64,000 bases of DNA, from positions 18,021,922 to 18,085,921 of the forward strand of contig JAQNBH010000010.1 in the NCBI GenBank assembly GCA_028752905.1, read 5' to 3'. The notes under the pieces were generated by a model. It made no database searches and was not told the DNA's origin. It was given only the letters and a program-made list of their open reading frames with translations. A program made the position numbers and the translations under genes. This stretch comes from Cladorhizidae sp. MBARI D1340-BT2. Taxonomy: Eukaryota > Porifera > Demospongiae > Poecilosclerida > Cladorhizidae. Shown in pieces: positions 47,605 to 60,676 of this stretch; the first letter of the stretch is position 1, and the number at the start of each line of letters is the position of its first letter.

Positions 47605-48763
47605 TAGAAGAGACAGATTTCCGGCTTGTTCCAATTCAACAGCGGTTACTAATGTTTTGTGCACTCTATTTTTTCATCTTCTTTCCCCCAAGTTCTTATG
47701 TCATTCGCAAGGTCCTAGTATCAATTGAGGGTCAGCCAATTTCTCCTGGACCGTAGATCAGCTTTCGTTAGGACTGCTAACTTCTACCTGGAAGTTCACT
47801 TCGCAGTGACGGTCAAAACGTGACGATCCTTACCCCTTCTAGACCAGATTGGAAACAAAAATGAGCAAAAAGTCCACGAAATATCAACCCTATAGTAACC
47901 ATTCACACTAAGGATACTATCACTGATCAAAACCAGCCCTCGTTGTTTTTAGAGACACAATCTTCAGGCATCCCCTGCAAACATGATGATGCTGTACCCA
48001 ATTTTCACTATATAGAACTCCATCAGATGACACATCAGCTTGGTATTAGTCGAAGCAGAGAGTACATTCAATACTTGAACTTGTGATATACATAACATCA
48101 TAAGTTTGGCTTTGTCACAGATCTTAAAAGACTGTGAAGCTCCAACTCTTCCTTTTTCTTTTCCATTTCTAACAATTTTAAATCATTTTTTTTTTAAAGC
48201 TATCAAAGCTGACCTCACTTTCAGATATCCTGTCCTTCAAAGTGGACTAGAAGTGGAGTATGACACAAGGCTGAAATCAACTCCAGTGGAGGCATTTGTT
48301 AACCAATCTTTTACCACGAATAAAAACTCGTTCAATTAAGAACACACAAGAGAAGGCATGTTCGAAAGTACAAGCTGCACTATTTCATTTCAGCCCAACT
48401 TTATTCCCTCCACGCGTAAAAGAACTAAACATCGATAGGCTTGTTCCAATCCACAGTGGTGCTCATTTTTCCCTTCATGTTTTCCTCCAAGTTCTATATA
48501 TTATCACCAAGTGGTGGCAGAGGGTAGTCGAAGCAGCATGGGTCGATTTTTTAAATACGATATATCCAATTTTTTCCTCCAAGTTCAATGGCAAACAAAA
48601 TCTTGGCACATGCTGTTGTTTTTCCCTGATCAAATTGTTCAGCCAAGTGCAAATGCCAAATGTCTGACTGAATTCATGGTTCTACGCTTGCCGAGTAGAA
48701 TTACTATTGCACAAAGTAAGAGGTGAAAAAGAAGAAGAAAAAAAAGAGAGAGGCCAGCAAAAA

Positions 48764-48881
48764 GCCTACAACACCTGCTGTTCCCAGGCGGTCACCCATC
48801 CAAGTACTGGGCAGGCCCAACGCTGCTTAACTTCGGTGATCGGACGAGAACCGGTGTTCTCAACATGGTATGGTCGTAGGC
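48764..48881 (-). rRNA. 5S ribosomal RNA, unit 34 (C17U)
   Basis: Carries C17U (plus strand 48865), like units 32, 36 and 38. Counterpart of unit 32 at +2,976 bp. The upstream spacer (1,416 bp) ends in a two-copy satellite. Confidence 0.95.
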
Positions 48882-49871
48882 ATCCAGACACCACATTTCA
48901 TCACTTATAAAATGCATTTTCTCTTCAAGCTATGTTTTCTCACCGCTGCGTTAAAACTCTTCTAGAAGAGACAGATTTCCGGCTTGTTCCAATTCAACAG
49001 CGGTTACTAATGTTTTGTGCACTCTATTTTTTTCATCTTCTTTTCCCCAAGCTCTTATGTCATTCGCAAGGTCCTAGTATCAATTGAGAGTCAGCCAATT
49101 TCTCCTGGACCGTAGATCAGCTTTCATTAGGACTACTAACTTGTACCTGGAAGTTCACTTCGCAGTGACGGTCAAAACGTGACGATCCTTACCCCTTCTA
49201 GACCAGACATATTTCTATTTGCATTGGAAACAAAAATGAGCAAAAAGTCCACGAAATATAAACCCTATAGTAACCATTCACACTAAGGATACTATCACTG
49301 ATCAAAACCAGCCCTCGTTGTTTTTAGAGACACAATCTTCAGGCACCCCCTGCAAACATGATGATGCTGTACCCATTTTTCACTATATAGAACTCCATCA
49401 GATGACACATCAGCTTGGTATTAGTCGAAGCAGAGAGTACATTCAATACTTGAACTTGTGATATACATAACATCATAAGTTTGGCTTTGTCACAGATCTT
49501 AAAAGACTGTGAAGCTCCAACTCTTCCTTTTTCTTTTCCATTTCTAACAATTTTAAATCATTTTTTTTTTATAGCTATCAAAGCTGACCTCACTTTCAGA
49601 TATCCTGTCCTTCAAAGTGGACTAGAAGTGGAGTATGACACAAGGCTGAAATCAACTCCAGTGGAGGCATTTGTTAACCAATCTTTTACCACGAATAAAA
49701 ACTCGTTCAATTAAGAACACACAAGAGAAGGCATGTTCGAAAGTACAAGCTGCACTATTTCATTTCAGCCCAACTTTATTCCCTCCACGCGTAAAAGAAC
49801 TAAACATCGATAGGCTTGTTCCAATCCACAGTGGTGCTCATTTTTCCCTTCATGTTTTCCTCCAAGTTCTA

Positions 49872-50049
49872 TACTTTCCTTTTATTAGCTCAGTCTGAGT
49901 TTATTAGTTTAAGGGTATAACGGCCTTTTTAATTATTGATTAGTTTTGATTACTTTCCTTTTATTAGCTCAGTCTGAGTTTATTAGTTTAAGGGTATAAC
50001 GGCCTTTTTAAGGATTGATTAGTTTTGATTACTTTCCTTTTATTAGCTC
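49872..50049. repeat. 79-bp satellite block, 2 copies (before unit 35)
   Basis: Two full copies plus a partial, with the TTTTTAATTATTG variant in the first copy. Confidence 0.95.
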
Positions 50050-50297
50050 CCGCAGAAGGTAGTCGAAGCAGCATGGGTCGATTTTTTAAATACGATATAT
50101 CCAATTTTTCCCTCCAAGTTCAATGGCAAACAAAATCTTGGCACATGCTGTTGTTTTTCCCTGATCAAACTGTTCAGCCTCATGCTAATGCCAAATGTCT
50201 GACTGAATTCATGGTTCTACGCTTACCGAGTAGAATTACTATTGCACAAAGTAAGAGGTGAAAAAGAAGAAGGAAAAAAAGGAGAGGCCAGCAAAAA

Positions 50298-50415
50298 GCC
50301 TACAACACCTGCTGTTCCCAGGCGGTCACCCATCCAAGTACTGGGCAGGCCCAACGCTGCTTAACTTCGGTGATCGGACGAGAACCGGTGTTCTCAACGT
50401 GGTATGGTCGTAGGC
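50298..50415 (-). rRNA. 5S ribosomal RNA, unit 35
   Basis: Consensus 5S sequence. The purine tract is the AAAAAAAGGAGAGG type. The upstream spacer (1,257 bp) is plain but has GCGGCCACTAATG and GGAAAAAAAAATGAGC markers, shared with units 37, 39, 40 and 42 (A-run length varies). Confidence 0.98.
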
Positions 50416-51672
50416 ATCCAGACACCACATTTCATCACTTATAAAATGCATTTTCTCTTCAAGCTATGTTTTCTCACCGCTGCGTTAAAACTCTTCTAGA
50501 AGAGACAGATTTCCGGCTTGTTCCAATTCAACAGCGGCCACTAATGTTTTGTGCACTCTATTTTTTTCATCTTCTTTTCCCCAAGTTCTTATGTCATTCG
50601 CAAGGTCCTAGTATCAATTGAGAGTCAGCCAATTTCTCCTGGACCGTAGATCAGCTTTCGTTAGGACTACTAACTTCTACCTGGAAGTTCACTTCGCAGT
50701 GACGGTCAAAACGTGACGATCCTTACCCCTTCTAGACCAGACATATTTCTATTTGCATTGGAAAAAAAAATGAGCAAAAAGTCCACGAAATATCAACCCT
50801 ATAGTAACCATTCACACTAAGGATACTATCACTGATCAAAACCAGCCCTCGTTGTTTTTAGAGACACAATCTTCAGGCATCCCCTGCAAACATGATGATG
50901 CTGTACCCAATTTTCACTATATAGAACTCCATCAGATGACACATCAGCTTGGTATTAGTCGAAGCAGAGAGTACATTCAATACTTGAACTTGTGATATAC
51001 ATAACATCATAAGTTTGGCTTTGTCACAGATCTTAAATGACTGTGAAGCTCCAACTCTTCCTTTTTCTTTTCCATTTCTAACAATTTTAAATCTTTTTTT
51101 TTTTATAGCTATCAAAGCTGACCTCACTTTCAGATATCCTGTCCTTCAAAGTGGACTAGAAGTGGAGTATGACACAAGGCTGAAATCAACTCCAGTGGAG
51201 GCATTTGTTAACCAATCTTTTACCACGAATAAAAACTCGTTCAATTAAGAACACACAAGAGAAGGCATGTTCGAAAGTACAAGCTGCACTATTTCATTTC
51301 AGCCCAACTTTATTCCCTCCACGCGTAAAAGAACTAAACATCGATAGGCTTGTTCCAATCCACAGTGGTGCTCATTTTTCCCTTCATGTTTTCCTCCAAG
51401 TTCTATATATTATCACCAAGTGGTGGCAGAGGGTAGTCGAAGCAGCATGGGTCGATTTTTTTAATACGATATATCCAATTTTTTCCTCCAAGTTCAATGG
51501 CAAACAAAATCTTGGCACATGCTGTTGTTTTTCCCTGATCAAATTGTTCAGCCAAGTGCAAATGCCAAATGTCTGACTGAATTCATGGTTCTACGCTTGC
51601 CGAGTAGAATTACTTTTGCACAAAGTAAGAGGTGAAAAAGAAGAAGGAAAAAAAGAGAGAGGCCAGCAAAAA

Positions 51673-51790
51673 GCCTACAACACCTGCTGTTCCCAGGCGG
51701 TCACCCATCCAAGTACTGGGCAGGCCCAACGCTGCTTAACTTCGGTGATCGGACGAGAACCGGTGTTCTCAACATGGTATGGTCGTAGGC
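51673..51790 (-). rRNA. 5S ribosomal RNA, unit 36 (C17U)
   Basis: Carries C17U (plus strand 51774). The 3' side differs from units 32, 34 and 38 (TTTTTTTAATACG, ATTACTTTTGC), so the allele sits on a different flank here, a sign of conversion or crossover. The upstream spacer (1,416 bp) ends in a two-copy satellite. Confidence 0.95.
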
Positions 51791-52780
51791 ATCCAGACAC
51801 CACATTTCATCACTTATAAAATGCATTTTCTCTTCAAGCTATGTTTTCTCACCGCTGCGTTAAAACTCTTCTAGAAGAGACAGATTTCCGGCTTGTTCCA
51901 ATTCAACAGCGGTTACTAATGTTTTGTGCACTCTATTTTTTTCATCTTCTTTTCCCCAAGCTCTTATGTCATTCGCAAGGTCCTAGTATCAATTGAGAGT
52001 CAGCCAATTTCTCCTGGACCGTAGATCAGCTTTCGTTAGGACTACTAACTTGTACCTGGAAGTTCACTTCGCAGTGACGGTCAAAACGTGACGATCCTTA
52101 CCCCTTCTAGACCAGACATATTTCTATTTGCATTGGAAACAAAAATGAGCAAAAAGTCCACGAAATATAAACCCTATAGTAACCATTCACACTAAGGATA
52201 CTATCACTGATCAAAACCAGCCCTCGTTGTTTTTAGAGACACAATCTTCAGGCACCCCCTGCAAACATGATGATGCTGTACCCATTTTTCACTATATAGA
52301 ACTCCATCAGATGACACATCAGCTTGGTATTAGTCGAAGCAGAGAGTACATTCAATACTTGAACTTGTGATATACATAACATCATAAGTTTGGCTTTGTC
52401 ACAGATCTTAAAAGACTGTGAAGCTCCAACTCTTCCTTTTTCTTTTCCATTTCTAACAATTTTAAATCATTTTTTTTTTATAGCTATCAAAGCTGACCTC
52501 ACTTTCAGATATCCTGTCCTTCAAAGTGGACTAGAAGTGGAGTATGACACAAGGCTGAAATCAACTCCAGTGGAGGCATTTGTTAACCAATCTTTTACCA
52601 CGAATAAAAACTCGTTCAATTAAGAACACACAAGAGAAGGCATGTTCGAAAGTACAAGCTGCACTATTTCATTTCAGCCCAACTTTATTCCCTCCACGCG
52701 TAAAAGAACTAAACATCGATAGGCTTGTTCCAATCCACAGTGGTGCTCATTTTTCCCTTCATGTTTTCCTCCAAGTTCTA

Positions 52781-52958
52781 TACTTTCCTTTTATTAGCTC
52801 AGTCTGAGTTTATTAGTTTAAGGGTATAACGGCCTTTTTAAGTATTGATTAGTTTTGATTACTTTCCTTTTATTAGCTCAGTCTGAGTTTATTAGTTTAA
52901 GGGTATAACGGCCTTTTTAAGGATTGATTAGTTTTGATTACTTTCCTTTTATTAGCTC
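52781..52958. repeat. 79-bp satellite block, 2 copies (before unit 37)
   Basis: Two full copies plus a partial. The first copy has TTTTTAAGTATTG, intermediate between the TTATTG form before units 33/35 and the usual GGATTG form. Confidence 0.95.
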
Positions 52959-53206
52959 CCGCAGAAGGTAGTCGAAGCAGCATGGGTCGATTTTTTAAAT
53001 ACGATATATCCAATTTTTCCCTCCAAGTTCAATGGCAAACAAAATCTTGGCACATGCTGTTGTTTTTCCCTGATCAAACTGTTCAGCCTCATGCTAATGC
53101 CAAATGTCTGACTGAATTCATGGTTCTACGCTTACCGAGTAGAATTACTATTGCACAAAGTAAGAGGTGAAAAAGAAGAAGGAAAAAAAGGAGAGGCCAG
53201 CAAAAA

Positions 53207-53324
53207 GCCTACAACACCTGCTGTTCCCAGGCGGTCACCCATCCAAGTACTGGGCAGGCCCAACGCTGCTTAACTTCGGTGATCGGACGAGAACCGGTGT
53301 TCTCAACGTGGTATGGTCGTAGGC
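53207..53324 (-). rRNA. 5S ribosomal RNA, unit 37
   Basis: Consensus 5S sequence. The upstream spacer (1,257 bp) is plain, with GGGAAAAAAAATGAGC where neighbours have GGAAAA. Confidence 0.98.
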
Positions 53325-54581
53325 ATCCAGACACCACATTTCATCACTTATAAAATGCATTTTCTCTTCAAGCTATGTTTTCTCACCGCTGCGTTAAAAC
53401 TCTTCTAGAAGAGACAGATTTCCGGCTTGTTCCAATTCAACAGCGGCCACTAATGTTTTGTGCACTCTATTTTTTTCATCTTCTTTTCCCCAAGTTCTTA
53501 TGTCATTCGCAAGGTCCTAGTATCAATTGAGAGTCAGCCAATTTCTCCTGGACCGTAGATCAGCTTTCGTTAGGACTACTAACTTCTACCTGGAAGTTCA
53601 CTTCGCAGTGACGGTCAAAACGTGACGATCCTTACCCCTTCTAGACCAGACATATTTCTATTTGCATTGGGAAAAAAAATGAGCAAAAAGTCCACGAAAT
53701 ATCAACCCTATAGTAACCATTCACACTAAGGATACTATCACTGATCAAAACCAGCCCTCGTTGTTTTTAGAGACACAATCTTCAGGCATCCCCTGCAAAC
53801 ATGATGATGCTGTACCCAATTTTCACTATATAGAACTCCATCAGATGACACATCAGCTTGGTATTAGTCGAAGCAGAGAGTACATTCAATACTTGAACTT
53901 GTGATATACATAACATCATAAGTTTGGCTTTGTCACAGATCTTAAATGACTGTGAAGCTCCAACTCTTCCTTTTTCTTTTCCATTTCTAACAATTTTAAA
54001 TCATTTTTTTTTTATAGCTATCAAAGCTGACCTCACTTTCAGATATCCTGTCCTTCAAAGTGGACTAGAAGTGGAGTATGACACAAGGCTGAAATCAACT
54101 CCAGTGGAGGCATTTGTTAACCAATCTTTTACCACGAATAAAAACTCGTTCAATTAAGAACACACAAGAGAAGGCATGTTCGAAAGTACAAGCTGCACTA
54201 TTTCATTTCAGCCCAACTTTATTCCCTCCACGCGTAAAAGAACTAAACATCGATAGGCTTGTTCCAATCCACAGTGGTGCTCATTTTTCCCTTCATGTTT
54301 TCCTCCAAGTTCTATATATTATCACCAAGTGGTGGCAGAGGGTAGTCGAAGCAGCATGGGTCGATTTTTTAAATACGATATATCCAATTTTTTCCTCCAA
54401 GTTCAATGGCAAACAAAATCTTGGCACATGCTGTTGTTTTTCCCTGATCAAATTGTTCAGCCAAGTGCAAATGCCAAATGTCTGACTGAATTCATGGTTC
54501 TACGCTTGCCGAGTAGAATTACTATTGCACAAAGTAAGAGGTGAAAAAGAAGAAGAAAAAAAAGAGAGAGGCCAGCAAAAA

Positions 54582-54699
54582 GCCTACAACACCTGCTGTT
54601 CCCAGGCGGTCACCCATCCAAGTACTGGGCAGGCCCAACGCTGCTTAACTTCGGTGATCGGACGAGAACCGGTGTTCTCAACATGGTATGGTCGTAGGC
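54582..54699 (-). rRNA. 5S ribosomal RNA, unit 38 (C17U)
   Basis: Carries C17U (plus strand 54683); the last of the four copies. The upstream spacer (1,416 bp) ends in a two-copy satellite. Confidence 0.95.
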
Positions 54700-55689
54700 A
54701 TCCAGACACCACATTTCATCACTTATAAAATGCATTTTCTCTTCAAGCTATGTTTTCTCACCGCTGCGTTAAAACTCTTCTAGAAGAGACAGATTTCCGG
54801 CTTGTTCCAATTCAACAGCGGTTACTAATGTTTTGTGCACTCTATTTTTTTCATCTTCTTTTCCCCAAGCTCTTATGTCATTCGCAAGGTCCTAGTATCA
54901 ATTGAGAGTCAGCCAATTTCTCCTGGACCGTAGATCAGCTTTCGTTAGGACTACTAACTTGTACCTGGAAGTTCACTTCGCAGTGACGGTCAAAACGTGA
55001 CGATCCTTACCCCTTCTAGACCAGACATATTTCTATTTGCATTGGAAACAAAAATGAGCAAAAAGTCCACGAAATATAAACCCTATAGTAACCATTCACA
55101 CTAAGGATACTATCACTGATCAAAACCAGCCCTCGTTGTTTTTAGAGACACAATCTTCAGGCACCCCCTGCAAACATGATGATGCTGTACCCATTTTTCA
55201 CTATATAGAACTCCATCAGATGACACATCAGCTTGGTATTAGTCGAAGCAGAGAGTACATTCAATACTTGAACTTGTGATATACATAACATCATAAGTTT
55301 GGCTTTGTCACAGATCTTAAAAGACTGTGAAGCTCCAACTCTTCCTTTTTCTTTTCCATTTCTAACAATTTTAAATCATTTTTTTTTTATAGCTATCAAA
55401 GCTGACCTCACTTTCAGATATCCTGTCCTTCAAAGTGGACTAGAAGTGGAGTATGACACAAGGCTGAAATCAACTCCAGTGGAGGCATTTGTTAACCAAT
55501 CTTTTACCACGAATAAAAACTCGTTCAATTAAGAACACACAAGAGAAGGCATGTTCGAAAGTACAAGCTGCACTATTTCATTTCAGCCCAACTTTATTCC
55601 CTCCACGCGTAAAAGAACTAAACATCGATAGGCTTGTTCCAATCCACAGTGGTGCTCATTTTTCCCTTCATGTTTTCCTCCAAGTTCTA

Positions 55690-55867
55690 TACTTTCCTTT
55701 TATTAGCTCAGTCTGAGTTTATTAGTTTAAGGGTATAACGGCCTTTTTAAGTATTGATTAGTTTTGATTACTTTCCTTTTATTAGCTCAGTCTGAGTTTA
55801 TTAGTTTAAGGGTATAACGGCCTTTTTAAGGATTGATTAGTTTTGATTACTTTCCTTTTATTAGCTC
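55690..55867. repeat. 79-bp satellite block, 2 copies (before unit 39)
   Basis: Two full copies plus a partial, with the TTTTTAAGTATTG variant in the first copy. Confidence 0.95.
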
Positions 55868-56115
55868 CCGCAGAAGGTAGTCGAAGCAGCATGGGTCGAT
55901 TTTTTAAATACGATATATCCAATTTTTCCCTCCAAGTTCAATGGCAAACAAAATCTTGGCACATGCTGTTGTTTTTCCCTGATCAAACTGTTCAGCCTCA
56001 TGCTAATGCCAAATGTCTGACTGAATTCATGGTTCTACGCTTACCGAGTAGAATTACTATTGCACAAAGTAAGAGGTGAAAAAGAAGAAGGAAAAAAAGG
56101 AGAGGCCAGCAAAAA

Positions 56116-56233
56116 GCCTACAACACCTGCTGTTCCCAGGCGGTCACCCATCCAAGTACTGGGCAGGCCCAACGCTGCTTAACTTCGGTGATCGGACGAG
56201 AACCGGTGTTCTCAACGTGGTATGGTCGTAGGC
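56116..56233 (-). rRNA. 5S ribosomal RNA, unit 39
   Basis: Consensus 5S sequence. The upstream spacer (1,416 bp) leads to a second satellite-bearing unit, which breaks the alternation of the two-unit repeat. Confidence 0.98.
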
Positions 56234-57223
56234 ATCCAGACACCACATTTCATCACTTATAAAATGCATTTTCTCTTCAAGCTATGTTTTCTCACCGCTG
56301 CGTTAAAACTCTTCTAGAAGAGACAGATTTCCGGCTTGTTCCAATTCAACAGCGGCCACTAATGTTTTGTGCACTCTATTTTTTTCATCTTCTTTTCCCC
56401 AAGTTCTTATGTCATTCGCAAGGTCCTAGTATCAATTGAGAGTCAGCCAATTTCTCCTGGACCGTAGATCAGCTTTCGTTAGGACTACTAACTTCTACCT
56501 GGAAGTTCACTTCGCAGTGACGGTCAAAACGTGACGATCCTTACCCCTTCTAGACCAGACATATTTCTATTTGCATTGGAAAAAAAAATGAGCAAAAAGT
56601 CCACGAAATATCAACCCTATAGTAACCATTCACACTAAGGATACTATCACTGATCAAAACCAGCCCTCGTTGTTTTTAGAGACACAATCTTCAGGCATCC
56701 CCTGCAAACATGATGATGCTGTACCCAATTTTCACTATATAGAACTCCATCAGATGACACATCAGCTTGGTATTAGTCGAAGCAGAGAGTACATTCAATA
56801 CTTGAACTTGTGATATACATAACATCATAAGTTTGGCTTTGTCACAGATCTTAAATGACTGTGAAGCTCCAACTCTTCCTTTTTCTTTTCCATTTCTAAC
56901 AATTTTAAATCATTTTTTTTTTATAGCTATCAAAGCTGACCTCACTTTCAGATATCCTGTCCTTCAAAGTGGACTAGAAGTGGAGTATGACACAAGGCTG
57001 AAATCAACTCCAGTGGAGGCATTTGTTAACCAATCTTTTACCACGAATAAAAACTCGTTCAATTAAGAACACACAAGAGAAGGCATGTTCGAAAGTACAA
57101 GCTGCACGATTTCATTTCAGCCCAACTTTATTCCCTCCACGCGTAAAAGAACTAAACATCGATAGGCTTGTTCCAATCCACAGTGGTGCTCATTTTTCCC
57201 TTCATGTTTTCCTCCAAGTTCTA

Positions 57224-57401
57224 TACTTTCCTTTTATTAGCTCAGTCTGAGTTTATTAGTTTAAGGGTATAACGGCCTTTTTAAGTATTGATTAGTTTTG
57301 ATTACTTTCCTTTTATTAGCTCAGTCTGAGTTTATTAGTTTAAGGGTATAACGGCCTTTTTAAGGATTGATTAGTTTTGATTACTTTCCTTTTATTAGCT
57401 C
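57224..57401. repeat. 79-bp satellite block, 2 copies (before unit 40)
   Basis: Two full copies plus a partial, with the TTTTTAAGTATTG variant. The flank carries TGCACGATTTC, otherwise seen only before units 8 and 25. Confidence 0.95.
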
Positions 57402-57649
57402 CCGCAGAAGGTAGTCGAAGCAGCATGGGTCGATTTTTTAAATACGATATATCCAATTTTTCCCTCCAAGTTCAATGGCAAACAAAATCTTGGCACATGC
57501 TGTTGTTTTTCCCTGATCAAACTGTTCAGCCTCATGCTAATGCCAAATGTCTGACTGAATTCATGGTTCTACGCTTACCGAGTAGAATTACTATTGCACA
57601 AAGTAAGAGGTGAAAAAGAAGAAGGAAAAAAAGGAGAGGCCAGCAAAAA

Positions 57650-57767
57650 GCCTACAACACCTGCTGTTCCCAGGCGGTCACCCATCCAAGTACTGGGCAG
57701 GCCCAACGCTGCTTAACTTCGGTGATCGGACGAGAACCGGTGTTCTCAACGTGGTATGGTCGTAGGC
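57650..57767 (-). rRNA. 5S ribosomal RNA, unit 40
   Basis: Consensus 5S sequence. The upstream spacer (1,257 bp) is plain, with the GCGGCCACTAATG marker. Confidence 0.98.
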
Positions 57768-59024
57768 ATCCAGACACCACATTTCATCACTTATAAAATG
57801 CATTTTCTCTTCAAGCTATGTTTTCTCACCGCTGCGTTAAAACTCTTCTAGAAGAGACAGATTTCCGGCTTGTTCCAATTCAACAGCGGCCACTAATGTT
57901 TTGTGCACTCTATTTTTTTCATCTTCTTTTCCCCAAGTTCTTATGTCATTCGCAAGGTCCTAGTATCAATTGAGAGTCAGCCAATTTCTCCTGGACCGTA
58001 GATCAGCTTTCGTTAGGACTACTAACTTCTACCTGGAAGTTCACTTCGCAGTGACGGTCAAAACGTGACGATCCTTACCCCTTCTAGACCAGACATATTT
58101 CTATTTGCATTGGAAAAAAAAATGAGCAAAAAGTCCACGAAATATCAACCCTATAGTAACCATTCACACTAAGGATACTATCACTGATCAAAACCAGCCC
58201 TCGTTGTTTTTAGAGACACAATCTTCAGGCATCCCCTGCAAACATGATGATGCTGTACCCAATTTTCACTATATAGAACTCCATCAGATGACACATCAGC
58301 TTGGTATTAGTCGAAGCAGAGAGTACATTCAATACTTGAACTTGTGATATACATAACATCATAAGTTTGGCTTTGTCACAGATCTTAAATGACTGTGAAG
58401 CTCCAACTCTTCCTTTTTCTTTTCCATTTCTAACAATTTTAAATCATTTTTTTTTTATAGCTATCAAAGCTGACCTCACTTTCAGATATCCTGTCCTTCA
58501 AAGTGGACTAGAAGTGGAGTATGACACAAGGCTGAAATCAACTCCAGTGGAGGCATTTGTTAACCAATCTTTTACCACGAATAAAAACTCGTTCAATTAA
58601 GAACACACAAGAGAAGGCATGTTCGAAAGTACAAGCTGCACTATTTCATTTCAGCCCAACTTTATTCCCTCCACGCGTAAAAGAACTAAACATCGATAGG
58701 CTTGTTCCAATCCACAGTGGTGCTCATTTTTCCCTTCATGTTTTCCTCCAAGTTCTATATATTATCACCAAGTGGTGGCAGAGGGTAGTCGAAGCAGCAT
58801 GGGTCGATTTTTTTAATACGATATATCCAATTTTTTCCTCCAAGTTCAATGGCAAACAAAATCTTGGCACATGCTGTTGTTTTTCCCTGATCAAATTGTT
58901 CAGCCAAGTGCAAATGCCAAATGTCTGACTGAATTCATGGTTCTACGCTTGCCGAGTAGAATTACTTTTGCACAAAGTAAGAGGTGAAAAAGAAGAAGAA
59001 AAAAAAGAGAGAGGCCAGCAAAAA

Positions 59025-59142
59025 GCCTACAACACCTGCTGTTCCCAGGCGGTCACCCATCCAAGTACTGGGCAGGCCCAACGCTGCTTAACTTCGGTGA
59101 TCGGACGAGAACCGGTGTTCTCAACGTGGTATGGTCGTAGGC
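59025..59142 (-). rRNA. 5S ribosomal RNA, unit 41
   Basis: Consensus 5S sequence. It takes the position that carries C17U in earlier dimers but has the normal C17. The upstream spacer (1,416 bp) has GCTATCGTTAGG and a two-copy satellite. Confidence 0.98.
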
Positions 59143-60132
59143 ATCCAGACACCACATTTCATCACTTATAAAATGCATTTTCTCTTCAAGCTATGTTTTC
59201 TCACCGCTGCGTTAAAACTCTTCTAGAAGAGACAGATTTCCGGCTTGTTCCAATTCAACAGCGGCTACTAATGTTTTGTGCACTCTATTTTTTTCATCTT
59301 CTTTTCCCCAAGTTCTTATGTCATTCGCAAGGTCCTAGTATCAATTGAGAGTCAGCCAATTTCTCCTGGACCGTAGATCAGCTATCGTTAGGACTACTAA
59401 CTTGTACCTGGAAGTTCACTTCGCAGTGACGGTCAAAACGTGACGATCCTTACCCCTTCTAGACCAGACATATTTCTATTTGCATTGGAAACAAAAATGA
59501 GCAAAAAGTCCACGAAATATCAACCCTATAGTAACCATTCACACTAAGGATACTATCACTGATCAAAACCAGCCCTCGTTGTTTTTAGAGACACAATCTT
59601 CAGGCATCCCCTGCAAACATGATGATGCTGTACCCAATTTTCACTATATAGAACTCCATCAGATGACACATCAGCTTGGTATTAGTCGAAGCAGAGAGTA
59701 CATTCAATACTTGAACTTGTGATATACATAACATCATAAGTTTGGCTTTGTCACAGATCTTAAATGACTGTGAAGCTCCAACTCTTCCTTTTTCTTTTCC
59801 ATTTCTAACAATTTTAAATCATTTTTTTTTTATAGCTATCAAAGCTGACCTCACTTTCAGATATCCTGTCCTTCAAAGTGGACTAGAAGTGGAGTATGAC
59901 ACAAGGCTGAAATCAACTCCAGTGGAGGCATTTGTTAACCAATCTTTTACCACGAATAAAAACTCGTTCAATTAAGAACACACAAGAGAAGGCATGTTCG
60001 AAAGTACAAGCTGCACTATTTCATTTCAGCCCAACTTTATTCCCTCCACGCGTAAAAGAACTAAACATCGATAGGCTTGTTCCAATCCACAGTGGTGCTC
60101 ATTTTTCCCTTCATGTTTTCCTCCAAGTTCTA

Positions 60133-60310
60133 TACTTTCCTTTTATTAGCTCAGTCTGAGTTTATTAGTTTAAGGGTATAACGGCCTTTTTAAGTATTGA
60201 TTAGTTTTGATTACTTTCCTTTTATTAGCTCAGTCTGAGTTTATTAGTTTAAGGGTATAACGGCCTTTTTAAGGATTGATTAGTTTTGATTACTTTCCTT
60301 TTATTAGCTC
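60133..60310. repeat. 79-bp satellite block, 2 copies (before unit 42)
   Basis: Two full copies plus a partial, with the TTTTTAAGTATTG variant. It is the last satellite block in the window. Confidence 0.95.
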
Positions 60311-60558
60311 CCGCAGAAGGTAGTCGAAGCAGCATGGGTCGATTTTTTAAATACGATATATCCAATTTTTCCCTCCAAGTTCAATGGCAAACAAAATCTT
60401 GGCACATGCTGTTGTTTTTCCCTGATCAAACTGTTCAGCCTCATGCTAATGCCAAATGTCTGACTGAATTCATGGTTCTACGCTTACCGAGTAGAATTAC
60501 TATTGCACAAAGTAAGAGGTGAAAAAGAAGAAGGAAAAAAAGGAGAGGCCAGCAAAAA

Positions 60559-60676
60559 GCCTACAACACCTGCTGTTCCCAGGCGGTCACCCATCCAAGT
60601 ACTGGGCAGGCCCAACGCTGCTTAACTTCGGTGATCGGACGAGAACCGGTGTTCTCAACGTGGTATGGTCGTAGGC
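60559..60676 (-). rRNA. 5S ribosomal RNA, unit 42
   Basis: Consensus 5S sequence. The upstream spacer (1,256 bp) is plain, with one A fewer in the GGAAAAAAAATGAGC run than unit 40. Confidence 0.98.
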
